This document shows, piece by piece, positions 36,801 to 49,472 of a DNA stretch of 64,000 nucleotides. The position numbers and the translations under genes are program-made. Within the stretch, counting starts at the first letter, position 1. Each line of letters starts with the position of its first letter. The stretch lies in contig WARS01000025.1 in NCBI GenBank assembly GCA_008933995.1, positions 7,113,477-7,177,476 of the forward strand. Direction: 5' to 3'. The notes under the pieces are model-generated. The model saw only the letters and a list, made by a program, of their open reading frames with translations, searched no databases and had not been told where the DNA came from. The DNA is from Datnioides undecimradiatus (taxonomy: Eukaryota > Chordata > Actinopteri > Lobotiformes > Datnioididae).

Positions 36801-39800
36801 AGACGCCAAGGATGGTGGGCAACGCCGTGTAACCTAAGATGACCCTTTCTACACATATTAACATGGCCTGTCTGTGTTTCTCAGCCCCTCTGGGCAGCCG
36901 TCACCTTCAAAGACACTTCAGAAAAAATCCCCTCCCCTCGGATCCTGGGATCCCTGGGAGCACGTCTGTGTGTGCGTGGCTATGTTTGTCATCTCATTGT
37001 AAGCCATGACCTGCCCTTGCACATGAACAAATACAATGCGCATGCACACACAGAACATCCTACAAGAACTTGTCCATGAAGGGGAGATGATTTCCCCAGA
37101 GGAGGGATGAGTCTGTCAATAGAAAAGCCACACAAACACCTGCAAGGACAATCTTTCATTAGAGTGATTGAATATGTTGTCACACTGACCTCAGAACCAA
37201 CTGAGAGCTTATATAGTGAGTTTAGACCAGAAGTCGCAATGAGTTATAAGATCCCCTTGACTGAAATACTCCAAAAGCAAATCCATGTCATTTTACACTC
37301 CTCTTGTCAAAATGCTTCAGCTGCACGTTTGACACAATTTATGCCATTAATGTGTAAATTATCATTTGCATTCTTCTGACTGATGAACTATTAGTCTAAT
37401 AAATTCAAACAAAATTGTCATTAAACTCTCAATCTTACATAAAGGCTTCAAATTCAAAGGAGCATACAGAGCAGCTGAGACGTGCCAACAAAGTGATCAC
37501 ATGACATGGGATTCATGAATATGGAAAGTGGCTGATAATGCCTTTTTTTAGCCGCCTCAGGTAGCAAAGCAGCCTCGGCAATGGCAGCAGAGGAGAACTG
37601 AATAAAGGCAGTGCCCAGCTGCACTCAAAGGTCAGGCAGAAAGCGACAGACTGCAGAATGAATAGAGCTCTCTGTCTTGTGCGTCCCCATAAAAACATAA
37701 AAACAGTCACGTGATGTGTTGCTCAGGAGGAGTTTGTAAGGGTTTTTAGGCACGCGGTGCAGAGTCAGATGATTAACAAACACCTCAGAATATACCTGAA
37801 TTAAGATAAGTAATCTGGGGACCGAGACCTCTGTCAAAGAGAACGATGTTTGCTTCTTTGCCTGTTTAACATTTATAGCACATATACACACACACACAAA
37901 GTTTCTTTCAAATAAGTTAGGTTTATCAGCTGAACAGGCTGTTGAGCTGACTTGACACAACATTCAGATTAAGTATTTACCCTGTAAGGTAAATGATGCA
38001 TTGTTGATGTTAAACCTTTGAGCTAAAGAACTTTAGCTTCTTCAGGAAATATTAAATCTCAAAGAGTTAACAATAAACGGGCCAGGAGTCGAACATTTCT
38101 CTTTCTTTTGATATTCAATAAAAAGTCAAATTGCAACATGAGGTGTCGTATCACTAAGTGAGAGCGGTCAAGCCTCTTCCAGTTTCCACTGGTGAGTCAC
38201 ACACCGTAGCACCCTGTGGTGATCTCTCTTTATGCAGCACTTAAAGGTCATCCTCCTCTCCAGCATAGCTTTCTTTCTTCTGTTACAAGAATTCAATAAT
38301 CAATGGCCCATTTATAGTAGCTACCCACTATCATTCACAAGAATGTGAGCATATTTTGAAGCCAACCGAATAAAACAAAAAAAAAATTACAAAAACTACC
38401 GGTTTATGTTGATTATATTCTTTTCATGGTGACTAATACGTTTTGAAAATCATTTGAACCATTACAGCTGATTAAAACTTTGTATTAATGACGCCTATTG
38501 TAAAGCAATTATCAGGTTGCTAAGCAGCTGTTTAAGGCACAATGAGACAGTTTTGAATGCACTCAAGTTATTCAGGAAAATGGTATCTTCAACTGTCTCA
38601 CCAGTAGCTTTTGGTTTTGACAAAGCAATGTTTACTTTTATGTAAAGCCCAGTATTGGTAAGTACAGCAGTGCATCCTAAACAAAGAATCTCGCCAAAGT
38701 AAAATCTCTTGTCCTTGTGCGTCCCCAGCTAAGGCTCTGGCCATGGCTTCTACGGTGATTACTGGCCTTAATGGCGGTTTGTCTTGATATAAAAGAGCTC
38801 ATTGGTTCTGGAGGGGCTCCACTGGCACACTGACACCGTCAACAGCAGGAACACCAGCTGCATCCTCCCTGGTCCTGTTCAAAAATAACTTGGCCCCAGC
38901 CGTGGCCCTGGCCCTGTCCCAGCCAGCAGCCACCACCAGGCAGGCAGCAGGCCCAGCTCCATAGGCCTGGCTAAGAGTCCTCCCGTCCTGGAGGACAGAG
39001 GTGTCTCTGAGGCCCGGAAAGGACGGGGCGACAAACATCGCCGACCCCTTGATGTATTAGCAGTGTCCTCTGTCACAGAGTCTCTCATCTAATGGGCTCA
39101 GGACAAAATCAAAGTGACAATATTAATCATGTGGTGGGAAAAATAATTAGAGGGGCAATGCAGGACTGAGTGAGTCCCTTCCCCCACCCTCCAATATACA
39201 GCACATAACTGATTACAGCTTGGCTCAGTGAGTGATGAAAGGGTGTCGGGATGGTTTTGAATGTGGCCATCAGCAGCCAATTACCTCACAGACACCTGAG
39301 ATCTGGCTGTGGCTGCAGCATAGGTGCCAATCAGTAAAATCCATCTCGTTGGTGTCATCGCTTCGACATCAATAATAGTTTAATATCATTAAGAAATAGT
39401 ACTTAATGTACACACCATTCAAAAGATGACAGGAGCAAGTACCTTGGCTTATGAAATATGTCCTATAAATACCCATCAGAGAATATCCCAGCCTAATTAT
39501 TTAGTCCAACAAGCCAATCACACTTCTCTTTTCATGGTGTTGAAGCATAAAACTCCTGTTGTCAGTTTGTCCCGGTCGATGCTATCCTCTCATTAGAAAA
39601 TGTCACAAGGCCATTGATTGTTTTCATGCTTCCGACACGGCCGGTTGCTTATAAGCAGTATTCTTCAGCGGCATTAGTCATCCACACCTGGCTGTGTGGA
39701 TCAAAACCCCGCTTTGGTCAAATCACCCCTCTGCTAGTGTGTGATTCATAGTGAGAGAGGCTTGCCCTGCGCCGACTGTCTGCACACAAGGCGCCCCGGG

Positions 39801-41452
39801 AAGCCTGGTGTTTCTCTCTCTTGTTTACAGATCGACAGCATCTTTGGGAGAAGCCGGGCGACAGCCTGTGACAGACTGATGGATGATGTGACACTCATGT
39901 GCCACTGTGTCATCTCTGCATCCCCTGTTCTCCCCTCACCCACTCACACTCGCCACCTGAAGTGAGAATGGAGGAGCGCACGTGGTTATGCATGCATATC
40001 AAGGTTAAAGTAGCGCATTTTGTCCAAACCATGCATCTGCATGTATGGAAACGGCCTGATGGTTAAATGGTGGGCGGCTGTCAGCTCGCCGGATTGTTAA
40101 CGGCCAGATGACAAGGCTACACCCGCCGCAGATGATGACACTCAGGAGCTGGGGAGAGCAGACGAGATGGGTGACAAGTGGAGGTGACAGGACACGAATC
40201 TGCATCGAAATGAGAGAGCTCCCCCTAAAAATTACACATCAAGATGTCAGTGCAATGAAAAGAGTTACAGGGAGGAGAAAACTAACGGCTGCGGTCAGGA
40301 ACTAGACGCCGCCTGTCTGAAAGATCACAGACCATAGTCATACTCTGGAGAAAATGCCATGCATAACTAGCGGTCATCAACTTGTCAGTGCTGCTGCGTA
40401 ACAAGTCATATCAACAGTCAGCAGGATGACTCACGGGCATTATGCTTCTTATCACAGAAATTAATGAGAATGATAAAAAATAAGAATGCTTGTATGAACA
40501 AATAAAAAAAATATTTCTCCATTGTATCTGAGTAAATAATTCATTAGAATCTGACTTTTGCAGTTGAGTGACGTGGCTAAAACTGGGCATAATCAATGGA
40601 CTTTCTGATAAGGCGGTCTGGGTAATAGGCCTGTTGAAATTCAAATTAAGAGCTTAAACTCTCTCAGACATGTCTGCCAATTTCCCAGATCTGTAAAGCG
40701 AGTAAACACTCTAAGTAATGTTTTGTATGCTGTTGGGTGGATTCATCTTCTTACATTGATTTTAACCTACCCTGCCATCACTTAAACCCTCCAACCACAT
40801 ATTCACGGAAGAGATGGCAATTAGAGGACCACTGGGCTCAGATTCGATATTGAATGACAAGAATTTCTTACGTAAGGTTTTCAATCACACCTTCTGTGAT
40901 TCTCAATCACTGCAGCGAGGCGGATCAATAATGTTCCTGCACGACGCTCCATGGTGTGGAAACTGCTACTTTGCGAAGTTATTATTTGCGTTCAAACTTT
41001 TGCATTTGCTGAAACAGACCTGTTTGTTGAAAGATGACAGCGTGCTGTAAGCTGAAGATTCACAGCCAGGTCTTTGATTACGTAAAGCCAATTTAAGTGA
41101 TCGCAAGCTTGTGACGTGAACAGAAAATCGACAGAGGTGCTTGTTACTGTCTTCGCCACCACTCACGTCCTCTCTTGTGGATGATGACTGTCAGGGGTCA
41201 TCAGCTACTTAGTTCCCGGTAAATTAGGCTGAGCTTTTGAAGGAAAGCAGATGTGGCTCGGCAGAAGTCCCAGTGGAATTCTTCACCTTTTCTCTGCCTC
41301 CTCAGTCAAATTGGCCTCTGATATGCAACAGGTCAATGAGGCCACAGTGCTAGGTGGCTTCATTAGCCCCTTTTACATTGCAAAATCAAAGTCAGGGATG
41401 TTGCAATGTTATTCTGCTTCGCCATTCTGTACAAAAACACATAAAGGCAAGT

Positions 41453-41463
41453 GGGGGGGGGGG
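41453..41463. repeat. Poly-G run (11 G)
   Basis: Eleven consecutive G in otherwise unique sequence. Confidence 0.9.
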
Positions 41464-42448
41464 TCATTGTTTTTCCAGCTTAAAGCCAGCAGCAGAGGTA
41501 GGAACAAAGCCAAATCGCCCTCTCTATAGAAAAGGAAAGACCCAACACACACGAGACACCGGCATTAGTGTGTTACACGTCACACCACACTATGCTGGTG
41601 GTGTTTGGTTCAGCCTTAAAAAGCAAAGCCAACATAGTGACGAGTCCTCTTTACTGCAGTTAAGGTTCTCTGTGGATAAAGGCCATTGACTTGCTAATCC
41701 AACCCATCAAGTCTCTCATGCCCCCATCCAGGGTTGCCACTCATAAAACATTTCAAACATCTTTCCAAGGACAAATTGTTTCAAAGATTGAGGGCCAGGG
41801 TGGATGTTCACAGGCACCAGTCTGAGGGGGCAGCCACACTGGGATGTGTTGCCAGCAAAACACCTGGTGGGCACTCCTTTCTTGCACCACATGTTGCATT
41901 TTTCACTCATGCTGAACAAGATGAGGAGGTGAAGGACTTAATAGAACGTACACGGCCTTGAACTTCTGAGATACCAGTATTTTTAAAAGGACCTCATTGG
42001 TACTCGGTAAATCCATTCACTTGTGAGGTCTTCATGTTTTGTTTTAATCAATTTCTATGCAATCTATTTCTATTTCTATCTACATTGCATTTATTTTTAC
42101 CCACACTGTAAATTTCTTATTGGCAATATCTACTTTTTCATTCTATATATGTTTCTAGAAGAAGAAGAAGCCAAAATTAGTTACATTTAAAAAACAAACG
42201 TGAAGTTATACAATGTTCAGAAACTGACTAAGGCAGCAGTTCTGGCACTTAACTAATCCAAGAATCCTGAGGGGGGAAAAATCCTGTAATGTTTTCACCA
42301 CCACTGAGCCTGCTAATGGTTTCTATTGTTATGGCAAAATTGAGTTCAAGAGATTAGCTTAAAGCTGAGACATGGTGAGGTAATTCTCTAAATACACTAA
42401 GCGCATCACTGACTAAATGGGAAGCAGCGATCATATCTAGTCTGTCAT

Positions 42449-42463
42449 ACACACACACACACA
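42449..42463. repeat. Short (AC)n microsatellite
   Basis: Seven and a half dinucleotide copies. Confidence 0.85.
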
Positions 42464-42976
42464 GAGGAGCAGGTATCCTTGATGGTGTCTGTATTTGCTG
42501 ACATGCACTGCATGCCCTGGCCATCAAGATATTTGAAAGATGAATACACCACAGTGATGTTCAAGCCTGCATATTTGAAATTAACCAAATCCTCAACTTA
42601 CAAATATAAATGTTAAATTTAGCTCAAAACCAACAGCTATAAAGAAATGTCCTTCACAGCAACCTCCCTGATCCTATCAGGGGTCATTCAAGTAGAAGGT
42701 GAGCCCCTTCCTCTTATCAGTGCATCCAGACCTATAACCAGCCTTATCGCCCGACTTGCCTGGGAGATGTTTGGTCCAGCCATGCACCGACACCTCCACA
42801 CCAACACACGATAACACCTGTGATTGTATGATCATACATCGACCAGTCTGTCAGTCCAGTCATTTTCAGGTGCTTGATAAATGGGGCTAGCATGTTTGCC
42901 TGAGAGCATATCTCATTACAGGAGCCAAGATGGCTGCTAGTCTGCCTCCCAGTGACGGGGCAGCCAACTTCACATA

Positions 42977-43020
42977 CAGTGCCTTGAAGGTAATATATTA
43001 CCTGGCTGTTGGATGCACTG
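42977..43020. repeat. Nested palindrome / cruciform-capable sequence
   Basis: A perfect 16-bp palindrome AGGTAATATATTACCT (42988-43003) is enclosed by CAGTGC (42977-42982) and GCACTG (43015-43020), a second inverted pair, all within 44 bases. The left edge resembles the Tc1-type end word ACAGTGCCTTG, but no transposon body is present between the arms. Confidence 0.4.
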
Positions 43021-43248
43021 ATACGCTGCTCTGTGGTTCAATCCCATGTGATCCTTGATACCTGAGACTTTTCCCTGCTCACCCAAGGGCAACGAGTCAT
43101 GCCCATACATGAAACAAATCAATGCGCACAGTGCGGCTCTCATATGACAGTTTGTAGAAGAAAAACATGGTCTGTATGTCTTGAGGCCAGTTCAGAGCGA
43201 AGATTTACTATGAGATGAGTTGAACTTGCGACTACATGGTTTACAACA

Positions 43249-43285
43249 ATGCAAATAAATGACAGTGCATTGTTTCCATAGCAAC
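43249..43285. promoter_or_regulatory. Octamer plus RFX X-box composite
   Basis: A perfect octamer ATGCAAAT (43249-43256) is followed 15 bases later by GTTTCCATAGCAAC (43272-43285), a strong natural X-box form. The close pairing within about 40 bases suggests an enhancer core. Confidence 0.45.
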
Positions 43286-44107
43286 AACTCTCTGTGCTTT
43301 CTAACTGTTGGCTTTTTACAGCTGGATATAATTTGCAGTAGCTTGAAATATGAGTGAGGATAGTGATAGTGAGTTACTTGCTACAGTTGCATATCCGTTA
43401 TTAATGAATAGTGGAAACATTACAAATGTGATGGTGTTGATTATTTGTAGATGTGCATGGCTGCCCAACAAATTACATGCAGGTTCTGAGGTAGCTTATC
43501 CATATTCATGATAATGCAGTCATTTAGAGAATAACAGCAGATTTGTCAATAATAAAAACATTTGCTGCCCTAAATATGATTTCTCTCTAAAACCTGATAA
43601 ACACAACCATGAATCCTAACTGAATATAATGGGTTTAGGATGTTCATGCATGAATGAACCTGTGAGCAAGTGTTAATTATGGTGTCCACTGAAGGTTATG
43701 TCTAAACTACTACTCTTATATTGTTTGAATTCAGAGGTTCTTCTTTCCACTGTCAGTAACAATGAACCGTAGTTCATTGTTTATTGTAGTTCCACCAGCT
43801 GTCAACGTAGGGTTGATGTTTAAGTGTCATGGTAATAAAAACCTTCCTGAGGACACAGGCAGCTGGGAGGGAGCTGGCAGTACAGACATTATATTCCTCC
43901 AAATGTGACCGAGAACACTGTTGACCAACTGGGTTTACCAACTCCAAATCAATGGCTCTATGGTCCTAAAAGAAGATGGAGACACAAACTACTGGACATA
44001 TAGACAAGATCATACACTGACCATGCAAAGACCACTTCAAGGTTGATCTATGTGACCTTATAAAGACCCACAAACCCTTTGTATTTCTCTCTGCTCCTAC
44101 ATCCATG

Positions 44108-44141
44108 GAATGGAGGTCGGCTGATTCTTCGACCTCCATTC
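44108..44141. repeat. Perfect 12-bp stem hairpin
   Basis: GAATGGAGGTCG (44108-44119) and CGACCTCCATTC (44130-44141) pair perfectly around a 10-base loop. Either DNA strand or an RNA from here would fold well. It lies just left of the possible LINE fragment and may belong to an old repeat. Confidence 0.6.
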
Positions 44142-44190
44142 ATTCTTCCAGGTCAGTGCACTCCCACACTCCCTCTACTGGAAGATAGCA

Positions 44191-44406
44191 ATGAATTCAC
44201 GGCTCTGTTGCTTGCATCCTAGCCTGCAAAGAGACAAACAGCTCTTTACCTGCAAGTCAAGGTCCTGCCCTACATCTCCAAGCATTCTTCTTCTCTCCTA
44301 TAATCAACTGGCACCAACTATAATCTTAATCTTCCAAAACCCACAGCAGATGATCCATTCTCTGGCAGGGAATACGCCTGAACACCCACTTCAGGACTTT
44401 ATTTGA
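44191..44406 (+). mobile_element. Possible decayed LINE 3' fragment
   Basis: The plus frame ends SLAGNTPEHPLQDF, faintly like the SLAxFKRRLKTHLF tail found at the end of the reverse transcriptase ORF of several fish LINEs. The DNA around 44350-44400 (CTCTGGCAG, then CGCCTGAACACCCACTTCAG) also recalls that tail. Upstream no reverse transcriptase motif is visible. If real it is a short, old, heavily eroded piece. The evidence is from memory and weak. Confidence 0.2.
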
Positions 44407-44835
44407 CTTCGACAGGAAAAGTAGATTCTAGTTTTTGCTTGAATTGGAAGGTGTATGCTAATGCCTGTGCTCACTGTGAACCACCGTTTTAAAAAAAAGC
44501 AGAAGAAAGACGCAGTGAAACACCGATAATGCCAAAGGTTGCTGTGTGAGTTGCCTTTGTTTACCCAGCCCTCCAAGGTTACAGCTACATTCATTTTCCT
44601 TCCTCAAGTCAATTAGCGGCGTGTATACCTGACAGGTACCAAGCAATAGCTGTACTCTGCAAATTATTCTGTCACAGCCTTCATTGATATCACACTGTTT
44701 CAAGGCCAAATGATTAAACCCGTTCTCCGTTGCACTGCAGCCGTTGCTTCACTGATGATTTACTATCATATCGTTCCCCTCCAGTAGGCCTATTCTTAGT
44801 GCGGGTATCATCCACATCATGTGTTGGAGAGAAGG

Positions 44836-44867
44836 TTATTTTTAGTCAGGCTGTCACGTGACGTCAG
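44836..44867. promoter_or_regulatory. MEF2 + E-box + CRE composite
   Basis: TTATTTTTAG (44836-44845) is a perfect MEF2 match. Seven bases later GTCACGTGAC (44853-44862), the USF/TFE palindrome, overlaps TGACGTCA (44859-44866), a full palindromic CRE. The three sites fall within 32 bases. MEF2 and CREB together are typical of activity-dependent neuronal enhancers; that role here is inferred. Confidence 0.5.
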
Positions 44868-45239
44868 TGCAAGTGGAGTCTCACAGCTGTAGGCTACTGG
44901 TACAACATGTTACATGTCCACAGCTCCCAGCCGACTAGCATCCTGCAGATCTCAGCATTGAGTAACATCACCTTAATAATTCAAACAGATTTACCTTTAT
45001 TCATCTTTACTACACCGGTGCTCTGGCCACCTACGTTTCTAGCCTGAACACTTCTGGAAACAAAAATCTGCTACCACATTTCTGACGAACAGACTTCATT
45101 TTAACAGCTTTTAGTGAAAAAAAAACAGCCAATGTTTTCCAAAAGCACTCAAACAATGGCTCAGGCAGTCAAACTGTTATCCCAGCACTCTTTTTAGATG
45201 TGTAATTGCACCGTGTCAAATGACAAAAACCAGCATTTA

Positions 45240-45600
45240 TTTAAAATCATTTTTATTAATTATTTTTCTCCAGTTCATTCTGTTAACACCGTCCACTGAC
45301 TTTGCCCAGCTCTGTAATTCATAATGTGGGAACAACCCACTTGCTTGATTGAGAGTCTTTCAGGGAACAATGACAAAGAAAAAAGGTTAATGTAATTACT
45401 GATTCTCAGAGGATAGGAGACATTTTCTGGTTCAAAACTATTATCCCTCCTATAAATTATGAATTAGAGCAGTCAGCATGCTGCTTTAACGTGGACCACT
45501 TGAAGCAGTTTGAATAATTAATTTGTGCATTTTGCCATTTAAATACCAAATGTATGCAAAAGCCACAGAGAAGCAGGTGGAGGCTGCACTGGAAACTAAA
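45240..45600. promoter_or_regulatory. Candidate conserved non-coding element, ATTA-rich
   Basis: ATTAATTATT, TAATGTAATTAC, TAAATTATGAATTAG and AATAATTAATTTG fall within 300 bases, among unique non-repetitive sequence, with no open frame of note. The density of homeodomain cores is typical of developmental enhancers. Conservation was not tested. Confidence 0.3.
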
Positions 45601-47439
45601 CTATCCTTATTTAATGGGAATTATTCCCACTGCTATTGCTAAATCGCTTATATAACTTTTAATTTATTCAGAAAGTTAAGCACCGATTTACATAACAAAG
45701 CAATGTCATTTGTTTTGAGGAAAACCAGAAGTCCAAAAGAGGTAGTGTGGTTATAAAGTATCACTCTGCAATTAATGCTTTGATTACCACCTGTGTTCTA
45801 AATAAACTGGAACAAAACAACGACGTTCTCGTGAAGAATAAAGCCGATCCATCCACACCTGTAGGGATCAGAGCTGATCTCAGGGCCAGAACAATTAATC
45901 ACAGGATGGTTAAGTAGAGATGACAGGAGCGACTGACACCCTATAATTTTCCTGAGCAGAATTATCTATAATTTAGCTCATTACATAACACACAGAGACT
46001 TGTATCTTTACTGAAATGTACTCATTTAGCTACTTTTTTGGCCCCTTTCTGAAGAAGGGAAGGTTTTGTCATGCCATCATGCTCGATATGGCTGCTGGTT
46101 CTGCACTGTCATTTTCATCACAGATCATCCACGGTTATCAGTCATGGTCAACAGACTCACTCATCCCGACTCCCCCAACCTGGAGAAAGCAGTTTGGCTC
46201 GATGATTTCAGACAGCAAAGGAAAATGAAAGGAGGTGGACCTGCTGGCAAAAGTTAGACTAAGAGGAAGAGCCATCACTCTGCCGAAAGGCTGTAATCAA
46301 AAACTTTCTTTTCTCAGTTTCTGGCAGGGTGTCACAACAGCAGGAGCGAAGAAAATGGGAGGTCAGATGTCATGCACAAACTGATTACGCTGTTGGCTTT
46401 AGACCGTAGACTGGAGTTATACAGAAAAAATGTCCCTGGTCCTTTGGTTTCACTGAATCAGTGATATTATCTCATCTCGAGCCGCTCTGAAAGCCTTAAA
46501 CAAGGCCTCTTATTTTCCTCAGATATCTGGAGAGAAGGTATGGCCTCTTTGACAGACGCAGGGTGTGCAAGAACTCTCATGAAACTCACCTTACTCATGC
46601 GAGCCCACACAAACACAAACAAACACACGCCATAAACCATTCAGCTGCATTTTCTGTTAACTATGAACAATCTTCCTCTCCTTATGCTTTAAATTAGAAG
46701 GCACATTACCAGAGCTTTTTTACTTTGCACATTATGTCTGTTTGGCTTTTAGCAGAACAACAGCATTAGTTCTGGTGGTCATTTACTCCTAACAGGCACG
46801 TCTCATTTCAACAGAGAGGCTCTATACCCCTATTTTTAAAAATTACAGCGATACGAAAAGGAAACTGAAATTTAGTACAGCCAAAAGGTGAACAGGTATC
46901 TAGGGCAAAAAGAAGCACCCAGGTAACAACATGTTTTGTTTTCATGAGCAGTTTGGAGAGGCAGCCTATAGATACAATAATGTGCTGCTTGGATAAACAT
47001 TCAAACGAGTAAAAGTGACAGCCTTAAAGCGCTGCTGTGCAAGCACGTTTTAGCTGCTATATTAACTCCTTAGCTCAATGAAGCACATGAGGCTGTCATC
47101 TGGTGGCCCATAATCAACAAAATGACATGGTCACCCTGAGACACGACGTGAGATTTCAGTGAAACGATGACATGAGCTGGTGAGAAGTCTTATTTATTTA
47201 ATCAGCACATGCAGGCCAGTGCTTCAGGAGCCATTCCTCGCCATTACATGCTGCTCTGATTTATAGCGTCACATGCAACTGTCCATTACATGTGTGAGTT
47301 TTGCATTAAAGATTTGTGATTACAAATAAATGGCTGACCCAGCCATCCAGCATATGCAGCTGCTTAACATGTATAGTCATAAACAGCTGTACAATCATCT
47401 CTCAATATGTTTATATATGTATTTTTTATTTTTTCCCTC

Positions 47440-47660
47440 AAATTCAGCTCCGAGCAGCTGAGGCTGACTTTTCCTCCACCATAACTCACCAATCATTGCC
47501 ACAGCATGGGCCAGTCGGAGAGGGAGGGCTGATTGCGGCTCATCAGCCTGTCAGCTGGAAGTGCATACTGAATGAAGCCCATGGTCGAGTGGCTTTCCCC
47601 GCTGCCACATTTCCCTCACTTGACTGCAAATCAAACAGTTGTTGTTTTAGTCTTAAGATC
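47440..47660. promoter_or_regulatory. Candidate conserved non-coding element with acceptor-like start
   Basis: A strong polypyrimidine tract ending CCCTCAAATTCAG (47448) precedes about 200 bases of balanced, non-repetitive sequence. A plus frame stays open through it (47316-47666) and reads LRAAEADFSSTITHQSL, without known homology. No good donor closes an exon, so I prefer a regulatory element. A skipped or terminal exon is the alternative. Confidence 0.22.
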
Positions 47661-48284
47661 AGTTAAGTTGTGGAAAAGATGAGAGAAGGACGATTATTCG
47701 GCACGTCTCGGGCTGTTTATAGCCTCCATTCACACTCGGGAAGAGAGCCTGAGAGGGGCTTATCATTTGAAAAGCAGAGCAAGCCCCACTGAGGCCAATG
47801 CAATGTGAGTGGACCCACTGTGGCACATCATGTGATCAGCTGCTCTCACTATCCTGCGCCTGCAGCTAGGTGCCATTGTACAATGCCATTATAGCTGAGT
47901 CTCCATCCCCATACACTCCAAGCCGAGCTTATCCTACAGATTTCACTTCTGTGCAGCCTTTGGATCCTATAGACACACCTCCCAGCATGCACTGCAATCC
48001 CCTGGCTGCTTAACACGATTAAAAGTAATGGAAGTACCCTTGCAAATCTGCAGCATCCGCCAAACAGTTTGAAAGTGAAGCACAGAACCTGCTGAAGCCC
48101 TCATGATATGGTGACTGCTACTACGGCTGCAGCAAACATACTTAAAACACATTTAACAAACAAGTGATAAGAATGACTGTATGCCATGGATGCTTTCCAA
48201 CTTTCAGTAATGTGCCATGTAGTATTTGCTGCTCTACATTTCTCTTTTATTTTATTTTCTAGGGGTTCCCAAGGCAGCTCACTG

Positions 48285-48425
48285 AGACACCGAGAATGAT
48301 TTCCGCGCATCAATTGCTCCAGTTGCAAATAAAGCACTAAATTAGCAGCAAATATCACATTATGCCTCTTAATTACAGACTTTTTAATTAGAGACAGCAA
48401 ATGTGTTTTGAGAACGCACAGATGC
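48285..48425. promoter_or_regulatory. Candidate conserved non-coding element, homeodomain-rich
   Basis: CTTAATTACAG, TTTTTAATTAGAGAC, AAATTAGCAGCAAAT and CATCAATTGCTCC lie within 140 bases of unique sequence. It is preceded by a plus-strand acceptor-like run (TTTTATTTTATTTTCTAG, ending about 48262). Confidence 0.3.
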
Positions 48426-49472
48426 ACATCAATTCACAATGTCTCATTTCTTTTCATGCGCTTGTCTCACTGGCTAAAGAAGGAGCAGTTCAAGCAGACA
48501 ACCTCCAACAGAAGTGCAGTACCAAAATCCTCTTACAACATTTTTAAATGCATTTTTGAAAAGCAGTGATTTTCAAAAATAGCAATGTTTGCGGGGCCGG
48601 TGAGAAGTGGATGGTGAGATTTACTTTGCAGGGAATAATACGGATATGTGCAGTGAGAGAAGAAAGAAAATTGAAGCAAAGAAAGTGAAAGCTCATTGGT
48701 GAGATGAGGTCATCTGTGTACTGAAAAACTGATGTACTGTCAGACAGTAAAATAAATAGAAGCTTAGATGGTCTACAGGTCTGTCACGACACACAAACTT
48801 CAAGGTTTGGTATGTACATCAGCTTTGCAGTCATGATTTAATACAAACAACAAAAATGTGGTATAACATTTGTGATTTTTTAAAAAAATATTAACATTTA
48901 ACTGTGGCTCTTCATGCATATTGTTTACTGTAGCGAGCCACAACTGATGCACCACCAAAACACTCACATTACTGGTTAAACTCACATTACAAAATGTATA
49001 TTCTACAGGAGCATGTATGTGGACATTAACGCAGGATTTTGACAATAAGTGAGGAAACTGAGGAACTCCCATCCCAAACTAAACGCTCTATTGAGACAAT
49101 AAAAGTAAAATAACACCCTATGTGTTCGAACACAATCACTGCAGCAAATTATACTCATAAGGTTTTAAAAATCTAACACTTATTCACAGTTAAGAGTGAA
49201 TTGCACACAAAATGTCAGGACACTAATTTGCAAAAACCTTGCATAATTTGCTACAAAAAGAGTTATTCGTCAAAACACACAGTGTTTAGGTAGCTTACTT
49301 ATGGATTATAACAGAAATTGGCATTTTCATAGCTAATGCTAGCTTGGCAAAAGCTAAACATGCCGTTATCTTAAAATATTAACCATAGTAGCACACAGAT
49401 GTAGAAGGGAAATACATACTGGTGGAGTTACTTGTACATTTACCATGTTAGCAAAAGGAGAAAAATTCTTAC

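Larger units (their letters stand above)
36810..44100. other. Gene-free stretch
   Basis: No exon recognised. It contains an octamer at 37364-37371, an E-box GTCACGTGAT near 37706, a TATAAAAG word at 38788-38795 with ATTGG 10 bases after it, and a GC-richer patch at 38.80-39.07 kb with CTGGCCCTGGCC-type short repeats. That patch has chance frames on the minus strand and no family match. Confidence 0.55.

Noticed and set aside
38799-39088. GC-rich coding-like patch
   Set aside because: Frames on the minus strand are alanine/glycine-rich without domain or clean splice sites; short CTGGCC-type repetition explains the look.
43003-43045. tRNA gene or tRNA-derived SINE (GGTTCAATCCC at 43035-43045 fits the B box)
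   Set aside because: The A-box-like word is poor, no cloverleaf arms pair and no SINE tail follows.
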